A stretch of DNA of 64,000 nucleotides from Schauerella fraxinea (lineage in GTDB: Bacteria > Pseudomonadota > Gammaproteobacteria > Burkholderiales > Burkholderiaceae_B). The notes under the pieces were generated by a model. That model searched no databases. It saw only the letters and a list, made by a program, of their open reading frames with translations, and was not told where the DNA came from. The stretch is from NCBI GenBank assembly GCA_030849945.1, contig JAVDKK010000002.1, positions 923,529-987,528 on the forward strand. The letters run 5' to 3'. A program made the position numbers and the translations under genes. This document shows positions 8,427 to 16,320 of this stretch, in pieces. Position 1 is the first letter of the stretch; every line of letters starts with the position of its first letter.

Positions 8427-9113
8427 ATGAATGCTCCTGTCGCCCTCGATCGTCTGCGCCAAGTCGCCCCTCAGCTGTATGAGCTGCTGCGCGAGAGGAT
8501 CGTGAGCCTGGATTTGCCCCCCGGCACCCCGTTGGCGCGCACCGAGCTGGCCGCACAGTTCGGGGTGAGTCAGACGCCTGTGCGCGATGCATTGATGCGG
8601 CTGCAGGAGGAAGGCCTGGTCGATGTGTTTCCACAGGCGGCCACGCGCGTGAGCAAAATCGATATGACCAAGGCAGTGCAAGCGCACTTTCTGCGCCGTT
8701 CGATCGAGCTTGAAATCGTGCGCGAATTGGCGTCACCCGAAAGCGCGGCCACGGCCGATCTGATTATTCGACTGCGCCGTATCCTGGAGGACCAGACGCG
8801 CCTTGCCGCAGCCGCCGACTATCTGGCCTTTTCAGACGCCGATCACGCCTTTCACCGTGAGCTATACCGGGCCGCGGGCATGGGCGAGTTGCTGCAGCTC
8901 CTGCAAAGCCGCAGCGGTCACATCGAGCGGCTGCGCCGGCTGCATCTGCCCTCACCGGGCAAGATGCAGCAGGTGATCGACGACCACGTGCGCATCGTCG
9001 ACGCCATCGCCGTGCGGCAAGCGGATGCCGCGCAAGCCAGCCTGCGCGCGCATTTGTCGGGCACGTTATCCCAGGTCGATGAGATTCGCGCGCGGCATCC
9101 GGATTACTTCTAG
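8427..9113 (+). CDS. GntR-family regulator, FCD (FadR) subfamily
   Basis: A 228-aa repressor type. The winged HTH is at ~15-80 (GTPLARTELAAQFGVSQTPVRDALMRLQEEGLV, with the VSxTPVRDAL recognition helix). The all-helical FCD effector domain follows, with Asp/His metal-type residues in DADHAFHRELYRAAG and HVRIVDAI. It is divergent from the ABC-dehydratase operon and convergent with the TRAP genes, overlapping dctM by 4 nt at the stop codons. It probably controls the ABC operon through the 8343-8364 palindrome; the inducer is likely a sugar acid. Confidence 0.9.
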   Translation: MNAPVALDRLRQVAPQLYELLRERIVSLDLPPGTPLARTELAAQFGVSQTPVRDALMRLQEEGLVDVFPQAATRVSKIDMTKAVQAHFLRRSIELEIVRELASPESAATADLIIRLRRILEDQTRLAAAADYLAFSDADHAFHRELYRAAGMGELLQLLQSRSGHIERLRRLHLPSPGKMQQVIDDHVRIVDAIAVRQADAAQASLRAHLSGTLSQVDEIRARHPDYF

Positions 9114-10393
9114 TTGAGCAACACGCTCGGCAACCACATCGAGAACGCCGGCACGTACGTGACCAAAGCCAACGCGGCGATCAGCGCGCCGTAGAACGGC
9201 CAGATCGTTCGCATCACCGTTCCCACCGATACCTGACCGATGGCGCACCCGATGAATTGCGTGGTGCCCACCGGCGGCGTATTCAATCCCAATGCGCAGT
9301 TCAACAGGATCACGATGCCGAACTGCACCGGACTCATGCCGTACTGCATGCAGATCGGCAGGAAGATCGGCGTGCAGATGAGGATCGTCGCCGCCATGTC
9401 CAGAAACGTCCCCAACAGAAACAGGATGACGTTGACCATCAGAAAAATGGCCCAGGGATCGGTGGAAATCGCCGCCATCATCTCGCCGGTCTTTTCGGCC
9501 ACGCCGTAGAAGCTGATGAGATAGCCGAAGGTGGCCGAGATGCCGATGAGCAGCAGCACGATGCCGGTGGTCTTCACTGCCTTGGCCGCGGCGCGCACGA
9601 ACTGGTCGAACGTGAGCGAGCGGTACACGAACACGGTGAGCGCCAACGCATACAGCACCGCTACCGCCGCGGATTCCGTGGCAGTGAATACCCCGCTCAA
9701 AATCCCGGCGATGATGAGTACCACCACGAACAGCCCCGGCAACGCCGCCGCCAGCGAGCGGCCGACGATTGCCCAACCGGGAAACGTGCCGGAGGGATAG
9801 CCGCGGCTGCGCGCGACCAGATACGCGGCCGCCAAGTTGCACACGGTGAGAATCAACGCCGGGATCACCCCGGCCGCGATGAGCGCGGCAATCGATACCT
9901 TGCCGCCGGCGGCAAGCGTGTAGATGATGATGTTGTGGCTGGTGGGCATGAGTGCCCCCACCAAGGCTGCATGCGTGGTCACGTTGACCGCGTAGTCCGC
10001 GTCGTAGCCCTTGCGCTTCATCATCGGAATCATCACCGATCCCATCGCCGAGACGTCCGCCACGGGCGATCCCGATACGCCGCCGAAAAGCGTGCAGGCG
10101 ACCACGTTGGACATCCCCAGGCCGCCGCGCACGTGGCCCACGAGCGACTTGGCGAAGGTGACGATGCGATCCGCGATGCCGCCGTAAAGCATCAGTTCGC
10201 CGGTAAAGATAAAGAACGGGATCGCCAGAAACGAAAATGCATTCATGCCCGACGTCATCTGCTGGAACGCCACGGCGATCGGCAGATCCTCGTACATGAT
10301 CGCGCCGATCGCCGAGAGCCCAATGGCGAACGCCACCGGTACGCCGATGATCAAGAAGGCCATGAAGCCTACGGAAAGGATGGTCAGTGCCAT
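9110..10393 (-). CDS. dctM: TRAP transporter large permease (DctM)
   Basis: A 427-aa membrane protein with about 12 spans, catalytic subunit of a sodium-coupled TRAP importer. The start at 10393 (MALTILSVGFMAFL) follows AAAGGTGG and overlaps the DctQ stop by 10 nt. Family marks are IPFFIFTGELMLYGGIADR, LGMSNVVACTLFGGVSGSPVADVSAMGSVMIPMM and LNTPPVGTTQFIGCAIG. Its stop codon overlaps the end of the convergent gntR gene. The uronate genes upstream suggest hexuronate as cargo. Confidence 0.93.
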   Translation of the reverse strand: MALTILSVGFMAFLIIGVPVAFAIGLSAIGAIMYEDLPIAVAFQQMTSGMNAFSFLAIPFFIFTGELMLYGGIADRIVTFAKSLVGHVRGGLGMSNVVACTLFGGVSGSPVADVSAMGSVMIPMMKRKGYDADYAVNVTTHAALVGALMPTSHNIIIYTLAAGGKVSIAALIAAGVIPALILTVCNLAAAYLVARSRGYPSGTFPGWAIVGRSLAAALPGLFVVVLIIAGILSGVFTATESAAVAVLYALALTVFVYRSLTFDQFVRAAAKAVKTTGIVLLLIGISATFGYLISFYGVAEKTGEMMAAISTDPWAIFLMVNVILFLLGTFLDMAATILICTPIFLPICMQYGMSPVQFGIVILLNCALGLNTPPVGTTQFIGCAIGQVSVGTVMRTIWPFYGALIAALALVTYVPAFSMWLPSVLLN

Positions 10394-10956
10394 GCGGGAA
10401 CCACCTTTTGATGACGGAGGATGGCCACGATGTGCTCGATCGAGAAGATCACGATCAAGACGCCGGACAAGGTGGCGGGGGCATATTTCCAGCCTTCCGA
10501 GATACCCAGATTGGGCATGGCGTATTCGTGCACCGATTCGGCCAGCACACCGCAATTCCATGCCATCAACGCGCCGAAGATCAGCACGAGCACATGGATC
10601 AGGATCTGCATGCGGCGTTGGGCCGATTCGTGCAGCGCGGCGATCACGACCTCAAAGCCGATGTGGCCCGCATCGCGCACGCCGACCGCGGCGCCCAGCA
10701 TGGTGACGTACAGCACCAGCAACAACGACAGGCTTTCCGCCCAGGTGGGCGTGTTGTTGAGCACATGGCGGCCGAAGATCTGAAACGCCACCGCGGCGAT
10801 CAGCAGCACCAGCCCTGCCACGCTGACCCACATGCATAAGCGCGCCAGCACCGCGCAGGCGGTGGTAAAGCCGTTGAGAAAGCGGCTGGTTGCCCAGCGG
10901 CCGGGCGCAACGTGCCCGCTCACGGGCGGTACGGGTCGTGTCGATTCTGCAAACAT
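10384..10956 (-). CDS. dctQ: TRAP transporter small permease (DctQ)
   Basis: A 190-aa four-span membrane protein. Typical features are FGRHVLNNTPTWAESLSLLLVLYVTMLGAAVGVRDAGHIGFEV, with the conserved WAEE/WAES and GA..Rxx.HIG motif. It partners DctM (10-nt overlap) and sits 10 bp after the binding-protein stop. A ~45-residue hydrophilic N-terminus is somewhat long for the family. Confidence 0.9.
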   Translation of the reverse strand: MFAESTRPVPPVSGHVAPGRWATSRFLNGFTTACAVLARLCMWVSVAGLVLLIAAVAFQIFGRHVLNNTPTWAESLSLLLVLYVTMLGAAVGVRDAGHIGFEVVIAALHESAQRRMQILIHVLVLIFGALMAWNCGVLAESVHEYAMPNLGISEGWKYAPATLSGVLIVIFSIEHIVAILRHQKVVPAWH

Positions 10957-10966
10957 GACGAACCTC

Positions 10967-11941
10967 TCACGGCATGGCCTGGATGCGTTCGACCAGGGAC
11001 TTCATCTCGGGCGTGGTCACAAAGCGCGCGTATACCGGCTGCATGGCCGCCTGGAACGTGGCCTTGTCGGGCTGCACCACCTGCGCGCCGCCCTTTTCCA
11101 CGATCTGCCGCGACTTCGTTTCGCGTTCGGCCCACTGCTTACGCATGTAGGGCACCGATTCCTTGGCCGCCGTGCGAATGATCTTCTGATCTTCGGGCGA
11201 AAGCTTGTCCCACTGGCGCTTCGAATACACCAGGATTTCCGGCGTCATCGTGTGTTCGGTCAGCGAATAGAACTTGGCGACCTCGTAGTGATGCGCGCTT
11301 TCGTAACTGGGAAAGTTGTTCTCGGCCGCGTCCACCAGTCCAGTCTTGAGCGACGTGTACACCTCCCCCATGCTCATCGGCGTGGCGTTGCCGCCCATCG
11401 CTTCCACCATCGCCACCGACAGATCCGATTGCTGCACGCGAATCTTCAGTCCCTTGACGTCGGCCAGGGTCAGCACCGGCTTGTTGCGCGTATACATCGA
11501 CCGCGCACCGCTGTCGTACCACGCCAAGCCCACAAAACCGGCCTTCTCGCACGATCGCAGGATCTCTTCGCCCACATCGCTATCGAGCACCCGGTGCAAG
11601 TGATCGGTCGACTTGAAGAGGAACGGCAGCGACGGTACGCGGGTCGTCTGGCAGATATTGTGCATGGCCGCGCTACTCACGCGCGCCATTGCCAACGCCC
11701 CCAACTTGACCTGTTCCAGGCTGTCGTTTTCCGAGCCCAGCGCACTGCCGGCAAAAACCTTGATGGTGGTCTTGCCCCCCGTGCGCTCCTTGACCAGATC
11801 GGCCATGTAGCGCACGGCGGTCACTGTGGGGTAATCATCGGGATGGATATCGGCGGATCGGAGTTCCGCCGCCTGGGTCGCAGGAACGAGCAACGTGGCG
11901 AGCACCGCCACTGCGAGACGGGATGGTGTGAAGCGCAGCAT
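10967..11941 (-). CDS. dctP: TRAP transporter substrate-binding protein (DctP)
   Basis: A 324-aa periplasmic DctP-type protein. ATG 11941 is chosen because GGAGG lies 5 nt upstream and a signal peptide follows (MLRFTPSRLAV..., TQA|AEL). It shows the conserved LGALAMARVSSAAMHNI, then LFKSTDHLHRVLDSDVG, and the ligand-binding Arg in DVKGLKIRVQQSD, which clamps a substrate carboxylate. Together with DctQM it imports an organic acid. Its place behind uronate dehydrogenase and lactonase genes suggests glucuronate or galacturonate. Confidence 0.92.
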   Translation of the reverse strand: MLRFTPSRLAVAVLATLLVPATQAAELRSADIHPDDYPTVTAVRYMADLVKERTGGKTTIKVFAGSALGSENDSLEQVKLGALAMARVSSAAMHNICQTTRVPSLPFLFKSTDHLHRVLDSDVGEEILRSCEKAGFVGLAWYDSGARSMYTRNKPVLTLADVKGLKIRVQQSDLSVAMVEAMGGNATPMSMGEVYTSLKTGLVDAAENNFPSYESAHHYEVAKFYSLTEHTMTPEILVYSKRQWDKLSPEDQKIIRTAAKESVPYMRKQWAERETKSRQIVEKGGAQVVQPDKATFQAAMQPVYARFVTTPEMKSLVERIQAMP

Positions 11942-12138
11942 GTCTACCTCCGGGCAACGTCTTTTCAAGGCGTCTATTGTTGTGAGCGCGTGGCGCGCCG
12001 AATATGTGGGGTACTACATCAAATGCGTGGCCTGCAGCGTGCGTGTTTCTTCGTGTGTGTTGCGTCGTGACGCTTCCAGGTTGCGTGTATGTGTGTGTGG
12101 ATGACCGATGCCCGTGCGTCGCGCGATGCGGCCGCAAG
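11942..12138. other. Intergenic gap with TG-rich low-complexity stretch
   Basis: A 197-bp gap between dctP and the lactonase gene. Positions ~12040-12105 are rich in TGTG/GTGCG runs. No convincing terminator or promoter is seen. It may only be a spacer within the operon. Confidence 0.35.
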
Positions 12139-13077
12139 CTAGCCGGCGAAAGCGGGTTCCTCTAGACCGATCACGCCGGGATGCACGGCAAATACGGCCC
12201 CATCCAGGCTCTCTGCCGCATGGCTCGGCAAGCGGATCGACGTGATGAACAAGGTGTCGAGATTGGGACCGCCGAACGCGCACATGGCAGGCTTGGCGAC
12301 GGGTACCGCGATGCTGCGATCGAGCGAGCCGTCAGGCAAAAAGCGATGCACCATGCCGGCATCGTTGCCGCAAATCCAGTAGCCACCCTCCGCATCGACC
12401 GCGGCGCCATCGGGCCGGCCAGGATACGGCGCCATGTCGATGAACAACTCGGGCGAATGCGGGGTGCCGGTGATCGTGTCGTACGCATAGGCCCACACGC
12501 ACTGCCGCGACGGATGCGAATCGGACACATACATCGTGCGCCCATCGGGACTGAACGCCATGCCGTTGGGCACGATGTAATCGCGCAGGATCGGGGCGGA
12601 CAATCCGCGATCGTCGAACCGGTAAAGGCAACCGGCCGCCTGGCCCGCGCTCATGTCCTGAACCATCGTGCCGGCCCAGAATCGTCCTTGCCGATCGCAG
12701 CGCCCGTCGTTGAACCGCATATCGGGTGCGGCGTGCGCCACGGTGGCCAGGCGTTTGGGGAGCACTGCCCCACCGTCCTGCGCGAGCGGCGATGGCAAAT
12801 GGAAAATGCCCGTTTCCATGGCCAGCAGCCAACCGCCATCGCAGATGGCGATACAGCCGGCCATCTCAGGCAATGTCCAATGACGCGTGGCACCGGTAGC
12901 GGGATCGAATCGCCACAGCGTCTTGCCAGGGATATCGGTCCAGTAAAGCGCACCTTCACGCGCATGCCATACCGGGCTTTCGCCGACGCCACAGCGCATG
13001 TCGCCTACCCGATGCACCTGCGACGCCATGGCGTCGTCCATCACGCGCGCATCGTCGCGACCGGGCACGGTGCTCAT
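12139..13077 (-). CDS. SMP-30/gluconolactonase-like lactonase
   Basis: A 312-aa six-bladed propeller lactonase of the SMP-30 family. Metal and catalytic marks are present: CGVGESPVWH (Glu), DMRFNDGRCDRQGRFWAGTM (Asn/Asp) and IVPNGMAFSPDGRTMYVSDS (Asn, Asp). ATG 13077 is chosen because it overlaps the stop of the uronate dehydrogenase gene by 4 nt, so the two are translationally coupled. It probably opens the aldaro-1,5- or 1,4-lactone produced by that enzyme. A frame extends further upstream but lies inside the preceding gene. Confidence 0.9.
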   Translation of the reverse strand: MSTVPGRDDARVMDDAMASQVHRVGDMRCGVGESPVWHAREGALYWTDIPGKTLWRFDPATGATRHWTLPEMAGCIAICDGGWLLAMETGIFHLPSPLAQDGGAVLPKRLATVAHAAPDMRFNDGRCDRQGRFWAGTMVQDMSAGQAAGCLYRFDDRGLSAPILRDYIVPNGMAFSPDGRTMYVSDSHPSRQCVWAYAYDTITGTPHSPELFIDMAPYPGRPDGAAVDAEGGYWICGNDAGMVHRFLPDGSLDRSIAVPVAKPAMCAFGGPNLDTLFITSIRLPSHAAESLDGAVFAVHPGVIGLEEPAFAG

Positions 13078-13910
13078 GATTCGAACGGCCCGGCTTTGAC
13101 GAACGCGCCGCCTTGATACTTGCCGGCGATGTCGTCGGCGGCCAGCGGCGGCTGACTTTCCACCTTCGCGCGAAATTGTTCGCTCGACTCTTTCGGTGTG
13201 AAGTTCAAGTGTGCCGCAAGGCGGTTGTCCCACCACGAATCGCGATTGGCCGACGCGCCGTAAACAATGGTGTGGCCCACGTCGGGCACAAAAAGCGATT
13301 GCACGATCAAATGCGTGAGGTCGTCGTAGCCCAGCCACGTGATCAGCATGCGGCGATCGCGTGCCTCGGGAAACGACGAGCCAATGCGCAGGCACACCGT
13401 TTCGATGCCGTAGCGATCGAAATAAAACCGCGAGAGATTTTCGCCAAAGGCCTTGCTGATGCCGTAGTAGCCATCCGGTCGCAGAGGCACGTCGGTGTCG
13501 ATGGTTTGGCCTTGCGGATAAAAGCCGATGGCGTGATTGGAGCTGGCAAACACCACGCGCTTCACACCATGCTTGCGCGCCGCTTCGTAGAGGTTATAGA
13601 CCCCCTGGATATTGGCCGGCAGAATTTCGTCGAAAGGCCGCTCGACGGACACGCCGCCCAGATGCACGATAGCGTCCACACCCTCAACCAAGGCGAGCAC
13701 GCCCGGCGCATCGGCCAGATCGCAGGTGACAACCTCTTCGTTCCCGGCGGCCGGTCCCACGTCATTGAGGTCCGATATCCGGAGGACATCCGCGTAGGGT
13801 TTCAGCCGGTCGCGCAGTACGCGTCCCAGGTTGCCACCGGCACCGGTCATCAACAATCGATGGCAATGCGCGGGCGTGTGATTCGGGGAGATAGTCTCAA
13901 TCGACGCCAT
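13074..13910 (-). CDS. udh: Uronate dehydrogenase (SDR-type, NAD-dependent)
   Basis: A 278-aa extended SDR that oxidises glucuronate/galacturonate C1 to the aldarolactone with NAD+. It follows the Agrobacterium Udh pattern: LLMTGAGGNLGRVLRDRL for NAD binding, IVHLGGVSVERPF, NLYEAARKHGVKRVVFASSNH, the YGISK catalytic Tyr/Lys, then RIGSSFPEARDRRML and YGASANRDSWWDN. An upstream TTG (13934) is in frame, but ATG 13910 is preferred. The TTG overlaps a palindromic operator, and ACGGAAA gives a modest ribosome site for the ATG. It is first gene of the udh-lactonase-TRAP cluster. Confidence 0.92.
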   Translation of the reverse strand: MASIETISPNHTPAHCHRLLMTGAGGNLGRVLRDRLKPYADVLRISDLNDVGPAAGNEEVVTCDLADAPGVLALVEGVDAIVHLGGVSVERPFDEILPANIQGVYNLYEAARKHGVKRVVFASSNHAIGFYPQGQTIDTDVPLRPDGYYGISKAFGENLSRFYFDRYGIETVCLRIGSSFPEARDRRMLITWLGYDDLTHLIVQSLFVPDVGHTIVYGASANRDSWWDNRLAAHLNFTPKESSEQFRAKVESQPPLAADDIAGKYQGGAFVKAGPFES

Positions 13911-13922
13911 ATATTTCCGTCT

Positions 13923-13935
13923 GTTGTCATACAAC
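13923..13935. promoter_or_regulatory. Candidate operator upstream of udh
   Basis: Inverted repeat GTTGT-CAT-ACAAC, 13-25 nt before the chosen udh ATG. The TTGT...ACAA form resembles sites of FCD-type GntR regulators of uronate genes. A related perfect palindrome lies ~210 bp upstream (14140-14153). Function inferred. Confidence 0.5.
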
Positions 13936-14093
13936 TCGACGGAGTATATGGATCGTCGGAATTCGCCGTCAAGTACGGCTTTCTAGGGGCTTTCCCTCGC
14001 CTTTCAATCCCAGCCAAAGTCGCCGTAAGCTTGGCGTAACATGGCTTTCACGCCAACTGACCAGCGCCGCATACGGTCGCATGGATGACCATG

Positions 14094-14120
14094 AAAAAGG
14101 GCCGCTTCCGCGGCCCCTTT
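14094..14120 (-). terminator. Rho-independent terminator of the aldolase gene
   Basis: GC hairpin AAAGGGCCGC-TTCC-GCGGCCCCTTT with a one-base bulge, followed on the minus strand by a T run. It is about 90 bp past the class I aldolase stop, separating it from the udh operon. Confidence 0.7.
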
Positions 14121-14139
14121 GGGGTGACTTACGATGCTG

Positions 14140-14153
14140 TTGTCGTACGACAA
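14140..14153. promoter_or_regulatory. Perfect 14-bp palindrome upstream of the udh operon
   Basis: TTGTCGTACGACAA, fully symmetric, between the aldolase gene and its terminator. It matches the TTGT...ACAA half sites of the 13923-13935 repeat, so the pair may be a two-site operator for a GntR regulator. Position before the terminator makes a promoter role less certain. Confidence 0.45.
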
Positions 14154-14206
14154 GACATCACAGTCGATGTGGAACGGGAAGCAAGCTGCCCGCTTCCGAT
14201 CGCATC

Positions 14207-15094
14207 TCAGGTAATCGATGCGCGGTAGATCCCTTCGATGCTGCCGTCGAGCGCCTTGTTGAAGTCGGCTTCCGAATGCTGAGCCGTCAAGCCTTCCGTG
14301 AGCGCGCGGCTGAAGCTGGCGATCACGCCGGGGTTACGGGCCAGACGTGCATTGGCGTCATCGCGCTCGTAACCGCCCGACAGTGCCACCACACGTACCA
14401 CGCGCGGATGGTCGACCAGTTCCTGGAATGCGCCGTCGACGTTGGGCAACGTCAGCTTGAGCATGACGCTCACGCCTTCGGGCAACGCATCCAGACGCTT
14501 GAGGAAACCTGCCTTGAGCATCTCTTCGATCTTGGTCTTGTCGGCCGCCTTGATCGAGACTTCGGGCTCGAGGATCGGCATCGCGCCGGCGTTGAAAATC
14601 TGCACGCCGTATTCGAACTGCTGATCCAGCACGGCATCGATGCCGGCCTGGTTGGCTTCGTTCACCACCGAGCGCATCTTCGTGCCGAAGATACCCTTGG
14701 CCACGGCACGCTTGAGCAGATCGTCAAGACCCGTGATCGGCTTCATCAACTGCACGCCGTTGGCTTCCGCTTCCAAGCCCTTGTCGACCTTCAGGAACGG
14801 CACCACTTGCTTGACTTCCCACAAGTAGGCGGGCGCTTCCTTGCCTTCGAACTGACGATCCATCGTCTGCTCGAACAAGATGGCGCCGAGCACGCGCTTG
14901 CCGTCGAAAGCGGGACTGGCCACGATGCGGTTGCGCATCGCGTGGACGAGGTCGAACATTTCAGCATCGCCGTTGTAGGCGGATTCTTCCACACCGTACA
15001 GCTTCAACGCCTTGGGCGTACTGCCGCCGCTCTGGTCCAGTGCGGCGATAAAGCCCTGGCCTTCGGCAACTTTGGCAAGTTGTTCTTGGTTCAT
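14207..15094 (-). CDS. fda: Fructose-bisphosphate aldolase class I
   Basis: A 295-aa Schiff-base aldolase of the short bacterial class I type. It cleaves fructose-1,6-bisphosphate to DHAP and glyceraldehyde-3-phosphate. Family marks are MNQEQLAKVAEGQGFIAALD, QSGGSTPKAL, the LMKPITGLDDLL and GTKMRS lysines, and the late VVALSGGYERDDAN phosphate loop. ATG 15094 is preceded by AGGAG; an upstream in-frame stretch is unsupported. It appears monocistronic with its own terminator. Confidence 0.92.
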   Translation of the reverse strand: MNQEQLAKVAEGQGFIAALDQSGGSTPKALKLYGVEESAYNGDAEMFDLVHAMRNRIVASPAFDGKRVLGAILFEQTMDRQFEGKEAPAYLWEVKQVVPFLKVDKGLEAEANGVQLMKPITGLDDLLKRAVAKGIFGTKMRSVVNEANQAGIDAVLDQQFEYGVQIFNAGAMPILEPEVSIKAADKTKIEEMLKAGFLKRLDALPEGVSVMLKLTLPNVDGAFQELVDHPRVVRVVALSGGYERDDANARLARNPGVIASFSRALTEGLTAQHSEADFNKALDGSIEGIYRASIT

Positions 15095-15322
15095 GCATTG
15101 GCTCCTGATTGAAAAAACGAGTGGGGATCGGTGCAACTGATAACAGGGCCGTCCCGACGCGTGGCGCAAAGCTTACCGTGGTCCACCGAAAAACCAAACT
15201 CTAACCGTGTCAGAGCGTAACGGCCGTGGTGTAAGCCGTATGCATGACGCCACGCCGCCCACATCGCGTGGCGCTCGCGGTGCCCATTCTCAACAACCGC
15301 GTATCGACGCTGTCGACGGCGC

Positions 15323-15350
15323 AAAACGCCCTGCCACGTGGGCCAGGGCC
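15323..15350 (-). terminator. Weak hairpin after the GST gene
   Basis: GCCCTG/CAGGGC stem with partly paired interior, followed on the minus strand by GTTTT. It is ~170 bp beyond the GST stop. The rest of the 15095-15516 gap (422 bp) holds nothing else I can support apart from the aldolase promoter expected near 15100-15200. Confidence 0.35.
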
Positions 15351-15516
15351 TAGCCCCTATGGGCGAGAAAATAGCCGAAATATTCGTGCGAAATCGCGGT
15401 GTGACGGCAACAGACGCGCACATCTCTGCGCCGTTGCCCAGCGGATGCCGCCGACGCGCCGCACCCACCCCCGGGGCAAGAACGGACTGTGTGCGCGTGC
15501 GCGGCGTCGTTCGTCT

Positions 15517-16215
15517 TCAAGCGTCCTGCTTGGCGGTCACACGGAAGTCATGCGTGATCTTGCCCACGGCCAGCACATCGGCTTCGTGCGAGGCCTCGGT
15601 GGTCGTCTCGTCCAAAGCGGCCGCATACCACGCCTGCATGCTGTCCAACGCCAGGATGCGCGCCGCGTAAGCATCGCCTTCAGCGCCCACGCTCAAGCCG
15701 TAGGTCTGCAGGCGAAACACCACCGGCGCATAGAAGGCGTCGACAGCGGTAAACGTGGCACCTGCCAGGAATGGGCCACCGAAAGTGTCCAGCCCTTCGC
15801 GCCACAGGCTGCCGATGCGCGCCAATTCGCGCCCAAGAGCAGCAGGCGTGTCGTTGAGCGCGACGCGCACGCCGCAGCTCATCGCACACTGATTGCGCAA
15901 GGTGGTAAAGCCCGAATGCATTTCAGCTGCCGCGCAACGCGCCCAGGCGCGTGCCGTTCGGTCGGCAGGCCACACGGCCGGATGCGACTCGGCCACGTAT
16001 TCGACGATGGCCAGCGAATCCCAGACGGTCACGTTGCCATCGCGCAGGACGGGCACGCGACGGGTGGGCGAGGCTTGCAGAAAAGCCGCCGACTCGAACG
16101 CCGGTCCGAACGGAAACAGCCTTTCGTTGAACGGAATGGCCAGCGTCTTCAGCAATACCCACGGCCGCAACGACCACGACGAATAATTTTTGTTGGCGAT
16201 GATCAGGTCGTACAT
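15517..16215 (-). CDS. Glutathione S-transferase family protein
   Basis: A 232-aa cytosolic GST. The N-terminal thioredoxin-like domain has NKNYSSWSLRPWVLL, with the Ser-rich catalytic turn, SPTRRVPVL (cis-Pro) and WDSLAIVEYVAE (the glutathione gamma-Glu site). An all-helical C-terminal domain includes FLAGATFTAVDAFYAPVV. It is divergent from the Lhr helicase gene across ~105 bp. Substrate unknown; isomerase or peroxidase activity are equally possible. Confidence 0.88.
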   Translation of the reverse strand: MYDLIIANKNYSSWSLRPWVLLKTLAIPFNERLFPFGPAFESAAFLQASPTRRVPVLRDGNVTVWDSLAIVEYVAESHPAVWPADRTARAWARCAAAEMHSGFTTLRNQCAMSCGVRVALNDTPAALGRELARIGSLWREGLDTFGGPFLAGATFTAVDAFYAPVVFRLQTYGLSVGAEGDAYAARILALDSMQAWYAAALDETTTEASHEADVLAVGKITHDFRVTAKQDA

Positions 16216-16320
16216 GCGCGCGTCCTTGCAATAAAACGATGATTGAGGCCAAGGATCTTATTACATTACAGGCGCGCGGCTTGCCGTTGTTTGCCGCACG
16301 CCCATCCCCATATTCGACCT

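Noticed and set aside
12139..13395. Longer lactonase start at 13395
   Set aside because: The extra 106 residues lie entirely within the uronate dehydrogenase gene and lack propeller homology; the ATGA overlap at 13074-13077 fits better.
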